From NCBI RefSeq assembly GCF_004217145.1, contig NZ_SHKR01000011.1, positions 2,170,001 to 2,234,000 of the forward strand: DNA of 64,000 nt, in the 5' to 3' direction. Both the position numbers and the translations under genes were made by a program. The number at the start of each line of letters is the position of its first letter. Positions within the stretch are counted from its first letter, which is position 1. The notes below the pieces were generated by a model. The model saw only the letters and a list, made by a program, of their open reading frames with translations. It was not told where the DNA came from and searched no databases. The DNA comes from Kribbella rubisoli (lineage in GTDB: Bacteria > Actinomycetota > Actinomycetes > Propionibacteriales > Kribbellaceae). This document shows, piece after piece, positions 1 through 7,774 of this stretch.

Positions 1-693
1 GATCATCATCGCCGGCCCGCCGAAGAGCTGCGAGTTCCAGAACAATGCCCGCAGGCCGCGGTGCCGCAGGATGTACCGCCAGCCCGCGGTGATGTCCGCC
101 TTCCCCTCGCGCTTGATCGGCTCCGGCTCGGGCCGCTGGATCCGCCGGATCCCGATCGCGGACCCGAGGAACGACACCGCGTCGACCGCGAGCGTGATGG
201 TCGCGCCGACCAGACTGACCAGCCCGCCGCCGATCGCGGGGCCGACGCTCAACGAAAGCCAGTTCGTCTGCTCGAAGCGGCTGTTCGCCTCGGCCCGCCC
301 GGCCGCGGGGATCAGCGCCTTCAGATGCGCTCCGCTAGCCGCCTGGAACGCGATCGTCCCGGCAGCCTGCAGCACGCCCGCCACACACAGGTGTGCAAAC
401 GTCAGTACTCCGAACGCCGCCGCGACCGGCACCGAGACGAGAGCCACGAACCGCAGCAGATCCGCCGCGATCATCACCGGCCGCTTCCGGCGCTGCTCGA
501 TGAAGTCCCCCATCGGCAAGGCGATCGCGGCGCCGGCCAACGCCGACAACGCAGCGAGCATCGAGACCTGGAGCGTGCTCGAGTCGAGCACGATAACCGC
601 GACCAACGGCAATGCCCCGAGACCCACCGCCGATCCGAACGCACTGACCGTGAACGCAACCCACAACCGACGGAAGTCTCGACCCAAAGACAT
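1..693 (-). CDS. MFS transporter, C-terminus outside window
   Basis: An open minus-strand frame begins at the ATG whose complement is at 691-693 and runs off the left edge, giving 231 codons with no stop. The translation starts MSLGRDFRRLWVAF and continues as alternating hydrophobic segments with a short basic loop (IEQRRKRPVM, about residues 63-72) between the second and third membrane helices, the usual place of the MFS A-motif region. A second hydrophobic stretch near residues 150-180 ends in IRRIQRPEPEP, the typical central loop. This is the layout of an MFS exporter of the enterobactin/macrolide type. Substrate cannot be told. It probably has its own promoter, because the next gene to the right (SDR) also reads leftwards and ends 31 bp upstream; read-through is also possible. 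Confidence 0.8.
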   Translation of the reverse strand, partial: MSLGRDFRRLWVAFTVSAFGSAVGLGALPLVAVIVLDSSTLQVSMLAALSALAGAAIALPMGDFIEQRRKRPVMIAADLLRFVALVSVPVAAAFGVLTFAHLCVAGVLQAAGTIAFQAASGAHLKALIPAAGRAEANSRFEQTNWLSLSVGPAIGGGLVSLVGATITLAVDAVSFLGSAIGIRRIQRPEPEPIKREGKADITAGWRYILRHRGLRALFWNSQLFGGPAMMI

Positions 694-724
694 CCCGCGA
701 TCGTAGAAGCAGGCACCGACAGAA

Positions 725-1444
725 TCAGCGCAGGTTCAGGCCGCCGTCGAGAAGGATGACTTCACCGGTCAGATAGCCGTTGTGGATAACTGCGGAGATC
801 AGGTCCGCGACGTCCGACGGCTGCGCGGCGCGGCGCATCGGGCTCGCGGTTTTCCACAGCTCCTGCGCGTCTGTCCACGACTCGGTGAGCGGTGTGTCGA
901 CGAGACCGGGCGCGACCGCATTGACGCGAACCTCAGGTCCGAGCGCGGCCGCCAACAACTTCGTCACGTGGTTCAGCGCGGCCTTCGAAGCGGCGTACGC
1001 GATCGAGCTGCCCTTCGGACGTACGCCGGCGTGGCTCGTCACGTTCACGATCGATCCGCCGGATTCGCGCAGCGCCGGGAGGGCCGCCGTACACAACAGC
1101 CAGGGCGCGATCAGGTTCACGTCGAGCAGTCGCCGCCAGTCGTCCGCGGTGAGGCCGTCGAGTGAAGCATGCGGGACGGGCCAGCTGATGCCGGCGTTGT
1201 TCACGAGTACGTCGAGACGCCCGTGCTCGCTGACCACTTCCGGCACCAACGCCTGCGCCGCCGCGTCGTCGGCCAGATCGGCCTGGTGGTACGACCCGCC
1301 CAGCTCGGCAGCCAGCGCCTTGCCGGCCTCGTAGCTGGATCGTGAGTGCACCGCGACGGTCATCCCATCCGCAGCCAATCGCCGCACGGTCGCCGCTCCG
1401 ATGCCAGAGGCAGACCCGGTGACCAGCGCGACCTTGCGCGTCAC
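725..1444 (-). CDS. SDR family oxidoreductase
   Basis: Short-chain dehydrogenase of 239 residues, the classical SDR length. The N-terminal Rossmann motif reads VTGSASGIG (residues 8-16), the NNAG motif is present near residue 86, and the catalytic Tyr-x-x-x-Lys is YAASK. The C-terminal DGG is also typical. The start is a GTG at 1444 that overlaps the stop of the upstream TetR gene (GTGA), so the two are translationally coupled and form one operon. The TetR protein probably controls this SDR together with the divergent SDR at 2127. The substrate is unknown. Confidence 0.9.
   Translation of the reverse strand: MTRKVALVTGSASGIGAATVRRLAADGMTVAVHSRSSYEAGKALAAELGGSYHQADLADDAAAQALVPEVVSEHGRLDVLVNNAGISWPVPHASLDGLTADDWRRLLDVNLIAPWLLCTAALPALRESGGSIVNVTSHAGVRPKGSSIAYAASKAALNHVTKLLAAALGPEVRVNAVAPGLVDTPLTESWTDAQELWKTASPMRRAAQPSDVADLISAVIHNGYLTGEVILLDGGLNLR
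781..789 (-). other. Perfect DnaA-box 9-mer inside SDR gene
   Basis: The plus strand reads TGTGGATAA, the complement of the classical DnaA box TTATCCACA. It lies within the coding region of the SDR. Four perfect copies of this AT-rich 9-mer occur in the window (here, 25403, 48489 and 48509), plus one TTGTCCACA at 22206. A DnaA-binding role is only inferred. Confidence 0.3.
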
Positions 1445-2007
1445 GCGCCGTACCGCATGCCGTCGATGAGCAGGTTGAGGAGGCGGTCGGCCTGCTCGCG
1501 TCGGTCGGACGCGGCCAGTCCGACCCCGCTGAGGCTGATCAGTACGTCGTCGGCAGTGATGTCAGACCGCAGATCACCGGCCGCTGCACCGGCTTCCAGG
1601 ATCGGCGTAATCGCGCCGACGAGCAGGTCACGGCTCTGCGCGTACGGGTCCGCGCCCGAGGCGATCACCGCGCGCAGCGCGTCGGCCATCCCCATCTTGC
1701 GGGACATGTAGTCGATGAAGCGATCCATCCACGCGCGCAGCGCGTCAGCGGGCGGGAGCTTCGCAAGCAGCTCCGCCGCGGCATCGCACACCGCGGCGAG
1801 CTCACTGCGGTACGCCGCCTCGATCAACGCCTCCCGCGTCGGGAAGTGCCGGTACAGGGTGCCGATGCCGACGCCGGCGTCCTTCGCGATGCCCTCGAGC
1901 GTCGCCTCCAGCCCGCATTTCGAGAACGAACGCGCCGCGGCGTCGAGGATCTGGCCGCGATTGCGCTGTGCGTCTGCGCGCAGCGGACGCTCACCGGTAG
2001 CACTCAT
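1441..2007 (-). CDS. TetR family transcriptional regulator
   Basis: 188-residue TetR-type repressor. The helix-turn-helix lies at about residues 33-62, with the motif AGVGIGTLYRHFPTREALIE, followed by the variable helical ligand domain. The ATG at 2007 is preceded by a strong purine-rich ribosome site (GAGGGGA). The gene is divergent from the SDR at 2127 and the 120 bp between them carry two inverted repeats that look like its operators. Autoregulation and control of both SDR genes follow from this layout; the ligand is unknown. Confidence 0.92.
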   Translation of the reverse strand: MSATGERPLRADAQRNRGQILDAAARSFSKCGLEATLEGIAKDAGVGIGTLYRHFPTREALIEAAYRSELAAVCDAAAELLAKLPPADALRAWMDRFIDYMSRKMGMADALRAVIASGADPYAQSRDLLVGAITPILEAGAAAGDLRSDITADDVLISLSGVGLAASDRREQADRLLNLLIDGMRYGA

Positions 2008-2045
2008 ATCCCCTCCCCTCGGGCGTCAAACCTAGCGGACCTTGA

Positions 2046-2096
2046 TAACCGGAGGCACCTCCGGTTAACTGGCATTACCGGAGGCTCCTCCGGTTA
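2046..2096. promoter_or_regulatory. Twin TetR operators between divergent genes
   Basis: Two inverted repeats lie head to tail. The first (2046-2067) has perfect 10-bp arms TAACCGGAGG / CCTCCGGTTA around CA. The second (2075-2096) has the same right arm and a left arm with one mismatch (TTACCGGAGG) around CT. Their centres are 29 bp apart. Placement between a tetR gene and its divergent neighbour makes TetR binding the obvious reading. A TTGATA at 2042-2047 could be a rightward -35 element overlapping the first site; I see no convincing -10. Confidence 0.75.
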
Positions 2097-2126
2097 AGCC
2101 TAGCTCGCAGAACAGGACTGTCACTG

Positions 2127-3047
2127 ATGAGCAGATTCACCACTCCCTTCGGGTACACCTCGACCGCGGCCGAGGTGATCTCCGGCGTCGACCTGAGCGG
2201 CCGCCGCGCGGTCGTCACCGGCGGCGCGTCCGGGATCGGCGTCGAAACCGCCCGCGCGCTCGCCGGAGCGGGCGCCGAGGTGACGCTCGCCGTACGCAAC
2301 ACCGCGGCCGGCGAACGTGTCGCCGCGGAGATCATCGAGAGCACCGGCAACAACCACGTGTTCGTCGCTCCGATCGAGCTCGCCGACCCGGCGTCGGTGC
2401 GCGCCTTCGCCGGCAGCTGGACCGGCCCGCTGCACATCCTGGTCAACAACGCCGGCGTGATGGCCGAGCCGTTGAACCGCACGCCACAAGGCTGGGAGCA
2501 CCAGTTCGCCACCAACCACCTCGGCCACTTCGGCCTCTCCCTCGGCCTGCATGACGCACTCGCCGCGGCGGGTGACGCCCGCGTCGTCTCGGTCAGCTCG
2601 AGCGCGCATCTGCAGTCGGACGTTGTCTTCGACGACATCCACTTCGAGCACCGGGAATACCACCCGTGGCTGGCGTACGGGCAGTCGAAGACCGCCAATG
2701 TCCTGTTCGCGGTCGAGGCAGCCAAGCGCTGGGCCGCCGACGGGATCGTCACCAACGCGCTGATGCCCGGCGGGATCCGGACAGCGCTCCAACGGCACGT
2801 CTCGGAGGAGATGCAGGCGGGCTGGGACCAGTACCGCTGGAAGACCGTGGAGCAGGGTGCCGCGACGTCAGTACTACTGGCCGCATCCCCGGTCGTGCTG
2901 GGCGTGACAGGCAGGTACTTCGAGGACAACCAGGAGGCATTGCCCAACGTCGCGGGCGAGCGGAACGGCGTCGCGCCGTACGCGCTCGATCCGGAGTCGG
3001 CCACTCGGTTGTGGGACGTCTCCGAGAAGCTGCTCAGCCAGGTTTGA
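2127..3047 (+). CDS. SDR oxidoreductase, retinol dehydrogenase/WWOX-like
   Basis: 306-residue SDR of the longer type that resembles retinol dehydrogenase and WW-domain oxidoreductases. It has VTGGASGIG near residue 31, NNAGVM near 109, a conserved AxNHLGHF segment (ATNHLGHF) and the catalytic YGQSK near 181. Residues 1-20 precede the fold and include the start ATG at 2127 with AGGA 9 bp upstream. It is read away from the tetR gene across the twin operators, so it probably shares the same repressor. Substrate unknown; small hydrophobic alcohols or ketones are typical for the group. Confidence 0.9.
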   Translation: MSRFTTPFGYTSTAAEVISGVDLSGRRAVVTGGASGIGVETARALAGAGAEVTLAVRNTAAGERVAAEIIESTGNNHVFVAPIELADPASVRAFAGSWTGPLHILVNNAGVMAEPLNRTPQGWEHQFATNHLGHFGLSLGLHDALAAAGDARVVSVSSSAHLQSDVVFDDIHFEHREYHPWLAYGQSKTANVLFAVEAAKRWAADGIVTNALMPGGIRTALQRHVSEEMQAGWDQYRWKTVEQGAATSVLLAASPVVLGVTGRYFEDNQEALPNVAGERNGVAPYALDPESATRLWDVSEKLLSQV

Positions 3048-3054
3048 TCAGAAA

Positions 3055-3087
3055 CCGGCTCAGCTGGGGTTGCAGCAGCTGGGCCGG
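3055..3087 (+). terminator. Hairpin after SDR gene
   Basis: Arms CCGGCTCAGCTG (3055-3066) and CAGCTGGGCCGG (3076-3087) pair over 12 bp with one G-T pair and a 9-nt loop. It starts 8 bp after the SDR stop and ends 15 bp before the next gene. There is no U-tract, as is common for actinobacterial terminators. Confidence 0.55.
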
Positions 3088-3101
3088 TACTCTGACCCCC
3101 C

Positions 3102-4232
3102 GTGAGTGACTTCAGCATTCGGACCATCTCGGCCGACGAGCATGCCGCGTACATTGCGGCACAGCCGGCGGCAAGCTTCCTGCAGACCCCTGGCTGGGCG
3201 GCGGTGAAGAGTGAGTGGAAGGCGGAGTCACTCGGCTGGTACGACGCGGCGAACCCGGCCGAGCTCGTCGGCGTAGGGCTCGTGCTCTACCGGCAGATGC
3301 CGAAGGTGAAGCGGTACCTCGCCTACCTGCCGGAAGGCCCGGTGATCGACTGGGACGCGATCGACCTCGGCGCCTATCTGCGTCCGCTGGCCGAACACCT
3401 GCAGGAGCGCGGCGCGTTCGGCATCCGGATGGGTCCGCCGATCGCGACCCGGCGCTGGACCGCGAAGACGATCAAGGACGCCATCGCCGGCGGCCAGCAG
3501 CCGAAGCTCGGCGACGTCCGCCCGGACGTGATCGAGCCGTCCGGCGCGACCGTCACCGACCAGCTGCGCAAGTTGGGCTGGAAGGCGCCGCGGGTCGCGG
3601 AGGGTTTCGCGGCCGGACAACCGCAGTACGTCTTCCAGGTGCCGCTGGCCGGTCGTAGCGAGGACGACCTGCTCAAGGGTATGAACCAGCTGTGGCGGCG
3701 CAACATCAAGAAGGCGGACAAGCTCGGCGTCGAGGTGACGCAGGGCGGACCCGAGGACATCAAGGCCTTCCACGGGCTGTACGTCGAGACCGCGCACCGG
3801 GACCACTTCACGCCGCGGCCGCTGCCGTACTTCGAGAAGATGTACGCCGCGATGGCGAACCAGCCGTCGGGCTGCTGTGACTTCCGGATCTACAACGCCC
3901 ATCACGAGGGTGACCTGGTCGCATCGACGATCTGGGTCCGGGTCGGCGGTCATTCCTGGTACTCCTACGGTGCCAGCTCGACCGCCAAGCGAGACGTGCG
4001 TGGATCGAACGCGGTCCAGTGGCGCATGATGACGGACGCGCTCGCGGCGGGCGCGTCCGTGTACGACCTACGGGGCATCACCGACACCTTGGACCCGAAC
4101 GACCCGCACGTCGGGTTGATCCAGTTCAAGACCGGGACCGGCGGCGAGGCCGTCGAGTACGTCGGTGAGTGGGATCTGCCGTTGAACAAGGCGCTCTACA
4201 CCGCATTCGACCTCTACATGAGACGGCGTTGA
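3102..4232 (+). CDS. FemX-like lipid II branching aminoacyltransferase
   Basis: 376-residue FemABX-type peptidyltransferase, about the usual family length. The start is GTG at 3102. Characteristic stretches are FLQTPGWAAVK (residues 26-36), the basic segment LWRRNIKKADKLGVEV (198-212), and SWYSYGASS in the second GNAT-like half. In the family these enzymes add amino acids from aminoacyl-tRNA to the peptidoglycan precursor lipid II in the cytoplasm. Nocardioidaceae carry LL-diaminopimelate with glycine, so a glycine-adding role is a fair inference. The alanine-racemase-like gene starts 4 bp after its stop, so the two form one unit. Confidence 0.85.
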   Translation: MSDFSIRTISADEHAAYIAAQPAASFLQTPGWAAVKSEWKAESLGWYDAANPAELVGVGLVLYRQMPKVKRYLAYLPEGPVIDWDAIDLGAYLRPLAEHLQERGAFGIRMGPPIATRRWTAKTIKDAIAGGQQPKLGDVRPDVIEPSGATVTDQLRKLGWKAPRVAEGFAAGQPQYVFQVPLAGRSEDDLLKGMNQLWRRNIKKADKLGVEVTQGGPEDIKAFHGLYVETAHRDHFTPRPLPYFEKMYAAMANQPSGCCDFRIYNAHHEGDLVASTIWVRVGGHSWYSYGASSTAKRDVRGSNAVQWRMMTDALAAGASVYDLRGITDTLDPNDPHVGLIQFKTGTGGEAVEYVGEWDLPLNKALYTAFDLYMRRR

Positions 4233-4236
4233 CACC

Positions 4237-5238
4237 ATGCCCCTAGTCCTGCACGTCGATTCCGATCGATGGCGTGATCACCTGCGTTCCACGTGGAACC
4301 CCGACATCGTTCCGGTCGCCAAGGGCAACGGGTACGGGTTCGGGAACCACCGGCTGCTGGCCGAGGCTCGTGCGCTCGGCGCGCGGACGGTCGCGGTCGG
4401 GACGTACTTCGAGGTCCCGTCGGACCCGCGCGAGGACGTCGTCGTACTGTCGCCGTGGCGGCCGTTCCTCGAGGTGCCGCAGAGCAGGAACGTGATCCAC
4501 ACCGTCAGCCGGCTGGCCGACCTGGTCTCGATCCCGGCCGGCAGCCGGGTGCTGATCGAGGTGATGACCTCGATGCGCCGCCACGGCATCGGGGCCCGCG
4601 AGCTTCGGCACACGATGCTGCTGAACGCCCTCGACCGGATCCGCTTCGAGGGCTGGTCGCTGCACTTCCCGATGGGCGCCGGCGGTACGTCGGCCAACCT
4701 GCGCGAGGCCCAGAACCTGGCGAAGGCGGCGCTCGACGTGCGTAAGGGCACGCTGTGGGTATCGCACGTGCCCGCCCAGAAGCTGGCCGACATCGGCCCC
4801 GACGTGAAGCTCCGGATGGGCACCGGGCTGTGGCTCGGCGACCGCGGTGCGCTGACTGTCCGGGCGACGGTTCTCGACGTACATTCGGTCCGCCGGGGTG
4901 AGCGCGTCGGTTACCGGCAGCGCCGGGTCAGCGGCGACGGTCACATCCTGATCGTCTCCGGCGGTACGGCGCACGGCGTCGGGCTGGAGGCCCCGACCGC
5001 GGCGGCGAGCGTCCGGCAGCGAGCGATCGCGATGGCGAAGGGCAGCCTGGACGCGGCCGGGATGGCGTTGTCGCCGTTCAGCATCGAAGGCAAGCAGCGC
5101 TGGTTCGCCGAACCGCCGCACATGCAGGCCAGCATGCTGTTCCTGCCGTCGTCGGTGGCTCCGCCCGCTGTCGGCGACGAGGTCGACCTCGACGTCCGGT
5201 ACACAACCACGACGTTCGACAAGGTGTCGATGGACTGA
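4237..5238 (+). CDS. Alanine racemase-like PLP protein
   Basis: 333-residue protein with the N-terminal PLP-binding barrel of alanine racemases. The lysine that would form the Schiff base is K29 in VAKGNGYGFG. The C-terminal part contains GERVGYRQR, the position where true Alr has its catalytic Tyr (G-Y-x). At 333 residues it is shorter than standard Alr (about 370) and diverges in the middle, so it may be a racemase for a cell-wall amino acid other than alanine or a PLP-binding relative. The tight link to the FemX-like gene supports a role in making or editing peptidoglycan amino acids. Confidence 0.75.
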   Translation: MPLVLHVDSDRWRDHLRSTWNPDIVPVAKGNGYGFGNHRLLAEARALGARTVAVGTYFEVPSDPREDVVVLSPWRPFLEVPQSRNVIHTVSRLADLVSIPAGSRVLIEVMTSMRRHGIGARELRHTMLLNALDRIRFEGWSLHFPMGAGGTSANLREAQNLAKAALDVRKGTLWVSHVPAQKLADIGPDVKLRMGTGLWLGDRGALTVRATVLDVHSVRRGERVGYRQRRVSGDGHILIVSGGTAHGVGLEAPTAAASVRQRAIAMAKGSLDAAGMALSPFSIEGKQRWFAEPPHMQASMLFLPSSVAPPAVGDEVDLDVRYTTTTFDKVSMD

Positions 5239-5243
5239 CGCTG

Positions 5244-5274
5244 TTGACTTCAGGTGCACCTGAAGTTGCAGCGT
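5244..5274 (+). promoter_or_regulatory. MerR-type promoter with 20-bp palindrome
   Basis: TTGACT (5244-5249) serves as a -35 and is overlapped by the perfect palindrome ACTTCAGGTGCACCTGAAGT (5247-5266). A -10 would fall at 5269-5274 after a 19-bp spacer. A dyad filling a long 19-bp spacer is the hallmark of MerR-family promoters such as those of SoxR. Transcription would begin at about 5281, exactly the ATG of the methyltransferase. No merR gene is nearby in the window. Confidence 0.6.
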
Positions 5275-5280
5275 GGGTGC

Positions 5281-6003
5281 ATGGGCTTTCTGGAGCGGAT
5301 CGAGGAACGGCCCGGTGCGGCCGAGCTGCGCGCGGCGTCGTACCGGCTGCTGGGGCTGAAGCGCGGCGCGACCTGTGTCGATGTGGCCTGCGGTGCCGGG
5401 CATGCGGTCGCGGAGCTGACCTGCAAGGGCCTGAAGGTGACCGGGATCGACGCTGATCCGGACGCGATCGAGGTCGCGCAGGAACGGGCGCCCGGGGCAA
5501 TGTTTCACGTGGCACATTCCGACGACCTGCCGCTCGAGGCCGGATCGATGGACGGCTACCGCGCGATGCGCCTGTTCCACCTGCTCGAGGACCCGCTCCC
5601 GACGATCACCGAGGCGCATCGGGTCCTGCGTCCGGGCGGACGGATCGTGGTCGGCGGCCAGGACTACGGCTTCCTGATGCTCGACGGATCGGACCAGGAC
5701 CTGACCGACGTCGTACTGCTCGGACTGGAATCCCGCACTGCCGCGCCACGCGCAGCGCGAGGCCTGCGGGCTCTGCTGATCGACAGCGGCTTCCATCAGG
5801 TGGAGGTCGTCGTACACACCGAGGTCATCACGGACCACCGGCAGATGGCGCCGCAGCTCGCGAATGCCGCCGCGGCTGCGGTCGAGCGCGCGCTCATCAC
5901 GCAGGACGACGCGGACAGTTGGCTCGCCGACCAGAGCCGGCGAGGCCGTCGGGACCGCTTCCTGGCCGCGATCCCGACGATCCTCGTGGCAGCTACTGCT
6001 TGA
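5281..6003 (+). CDS. Class I SAM-dependent methyltransferase
   Basis: 240-residue methyltransferase. The SAM-binding motif I is VDVACGAG (residues 33-40), followed by the acidic end of strand 2 (GIDADP) and the post-motif segment HRVLRPGGRIVVGG, as in UbiE/Methyltransf_11 proteins. A longer frame opens at a GTG at 5254, but that codon lies inside the promoter palindrome, so ATG 5281 is preferred; there is no ribosome site and the mRNA may be leaderless. The 3' end overlaps the convergent sugar-nucleotide gene by 11 bp. The substrate is unknown. Confidence 0.85.
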   Translation: MGFLERIEERPGAAELRAASYRLLGLKRGATCVDVACGAGHAVAELTCKGLKVTGIDADPDAIEVAQERAPGAMFHVAHSDDLPLEAGSMDGYRAMRLFHLLEDPLPTITEAHRVLRPGGRIVVGGQDYGFLMLDGSDQDLTDVVLLGLESRTAAPRAARGLRALLIDSGFHQVEVVVHTEVITDHRQMAPQLANAAAAAVERALITQDDADSWLADQSRRGRRDRFLAAIPTILVAATA

Positions 6004-7147
6004 GGTGGCCCTTCCAGCGGACCGTGGGCAGGAGGGCTGCTGGGTCGACGCGGTCCTTGTTGGCGGAGACGATGTCGAACATCGACTCGATCAGGGTCTC
6101 CGAGAGCAGGTGCGGCTGGAGGCCGAGGCCGACCAGGCCCGTGTGCTTCACGTTGTAGTAGTGCTCGGCCTGCTCGACGCGCGGGTTCTCCAGGTGCTCG
6201 ACCTGGACCGGGCCGGGGAAGCACTCCGCGACCAGATCGGCGAGCTGGGACACCGAGTAGCTCTCGGTCATCTGGTTGAAGACCCGGAACTCGCCGGCGT
6301 CGGCCGGGTTCTCCACCGCGAGCCGGATGCACTCGACGGTGTCCCGGATGTCCAGGAAACCGCGCGTCTGACCGCCGGCGCCGTACACCGTCAGCGGCTC
6401 GCCGAGCACGGCCTGGATGCAGAACCGGTTGAGCACGGTGCCGAACACGGCGTCGTAGTCGAACCGGGTCGCCAGCCGCGCGTCCTGCACGGTCTGGTCG
6501 GTCTGCTGCCCGTACACGACGCCCTGGTTGAGGTCGGTGACGCGCATCCCCCAGATCCGGCAGCCGAACTCGAGGTTGTGCGAGTCGTGCACCTTGCTGA
6601 GGTGGTAGAACGAGCCGGGCTTCTTCGGGTAGAGCATCCGGTCCTTGCGCCCGTTGTGCTCGACCTCCAGCCAGCCTTCCTCGATGTCGATGTTCGGCGT
6701 GCCGTACTCGCCCATCGTGCCGAGCTTGACCAGGTGGATGTCCGGGTTGGTCTCGGCGATGGCGTACATCAGGTTGAGTGTGCCGACCACGTTGTTGTGC
6801 TGCGTGTACACAGCGTGTTCGCGGTCGATCATCGAGTACGGCGCGGCGCGCTGCTCGGCGAAGTGCACGATCGCGTCCGGCTCGAACTCGTTCAGCACCC
6901 GGTAGACGAAGTCGGCGTCGAGCAGATCACCGACGTACGTCGGCATCCGCTTGCCGGAGACCTCCTCCCAGGCTGCCGCCCGGGTCTCGAGGTCCTCGAT
7001 CGGGACCAGGCTCTGGACGCCCAGCTCGCGGTCGTACCCGCGGCGGGCCATGTTGTCGAGAACGGCCGTGTCGTGGCCGCGGTCGGAGAGGTGCAGTGCT
7101 GTCGGCCACCCCAGGTAGCCGTCACCGCCCAGGACGAGAACACGCAC
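5993..7147 (-). CDS. sqdB: UDP-sulfoquinovose synthase homologue
   Basis: 384-residue extended SDR strongly resembling plant SQD1 and bacterial SqdB, which convert UDP-glucose and sulfite to UDP-sulfoquinovose. Signatures seen are the NAD motif GGDGYLGW (residues 7-14), LGTMGEYGTPNIDIEEG (from 142), the catalytic YHLSK (Y181, K185), TDLNQGVVYG, and YGAGGQTRGFLDIRDTV. The SQD1 active-site Thr/Met/Glu trio in GTMGE is kept. The start is GTG at 7147, with GGAAGG upstream. No sulfolipid transferase (SqdX/SqdD type) is recognisable next to it, though glycosyltransferase genes follow across the divergent 156-bp gap. The family call is firm; the final product (sulfolipid or sulfonated glycan) is open. 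Confidence 0.85.
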   Translation of the reverse strand: MRVLVLGGDGYLGWPTALHLSDRGHDTAVLDNMARRGYDRELGVQSLVPIEDLETRAAAWEEVSGKRMPTYVGDLLDADFVYRVLNEFEPDAIVHFAEQRAAPYSMIDREHAVYTQHNNVVGTLNLMYAIAETNPDIHLVKLGTMGEYGTPNIDIEEGWLEVEHNGRKDRMLYPKKPGSFYHLSKVHDSHNLEFGCRIWGMRVTDLNQGVVYGQQTDQTVQDARLATRFDYDAVFGTVLNRFCIQAVLGEPLTVYGAGGQTRGFLDIRDTVECIRLAVENPADAGEFRVFNQMTESYSVSQLADLVAECFPGPVQVEHLENPRVEQAEHYYNVKHTGLVGLGLQPHLLSETLIESMFDIVSANKDRVDPAALLPTVRWKGHLKQ

Positions 7148-7303
7148 GGCTCGGCCGCCTTCCGTTGGAGAACGTCGTCACAGTCCTTCCTATCCCGAGT
7201 ACCCGCTCCAGTAACGTGACGGGAGTCATCTATTCGCTGGCAATCGGCTGAGAATTGCCACCGGACTGCCCTCGGGCGGTGCGGGGGTGCAGAATAGGCC
7301 CCG

Positions 7304-7774
7304 ATGCGCGCTATCACCAAGACCGGACTGTCCCGCGGCCGATTGTTGCTGTGGGCGAGGTATTCGGCATCCTCCGTGGTCGCAACCGTGGTCAGCCAGT
7401 TGGCGTTCGCTCTGTGTTACTGGTTCGGTACTGCGGCGATCGTCGCGACCGTCGTCGCCTGGTTCGCCGGCGCCGTCCCGAACTACGTGCTGAACCGCCG
7501 CTACACGTGGGGCCGTAGCGGTCAGAAGTTGCCGTACACAATCATCGTGATCGGCTCGGCGGTCACCGCCGCGGTTGTCACCTCGGTGACCGACCACCTG
7601 GTTCAGCCGATCGAATCACACGCCTGGAAGACGGTGCTGGTCTCCGGCTCCTACCTCGCGACCTACGCGATCCTGTTCATCGTGAAGTTCGTGCTGTTCG
7701 ACCGGCTGGTGTTCGCCAAGCCTGCGCCCGCCGCCGACCCCGTCGAAGCACGTACTCCCGTAGCCACGTCGTAG
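7304..7774 (+). CDS. GtrA-like membrane protein
   Basis: 156-residue protein with four predicted membrane segments and the GtrA signature PNYVLNRRYTWG between helices 2 and 3. GtrA proteins are thought to flip polyprenyl-phosphate-linked sugars across the membrane, working with a GtrB-type glycosyltransferase. Here the opposing gene encodes a GT2 domain of exactly that kind, and the two 3' ends overlap by 98 bp. No strong ribosome site precedes the ATG at 7304. Confidence 0.85.
   Translation: MRAITKTGLSRGRLLLWARYSASSVVATVVSQLAFALCYWFGTAAIVATVVAWFAGAVPNYVLNRRYTWGRSGQKLPYTIIVIGSAVTAAVVTSVTDHLVQPIESHAWKTVLVSGSYLATYAILFIVKFVLFDRLVFAKPAPAADPVEARTPVATS

Noticed and set aside
5254..5280. GTG start nine codons upstream of the methyltransferase ATG
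   Set aside because: The codon is inside the 20-bp promoter palindrome and upstream of the predicted transcription start.
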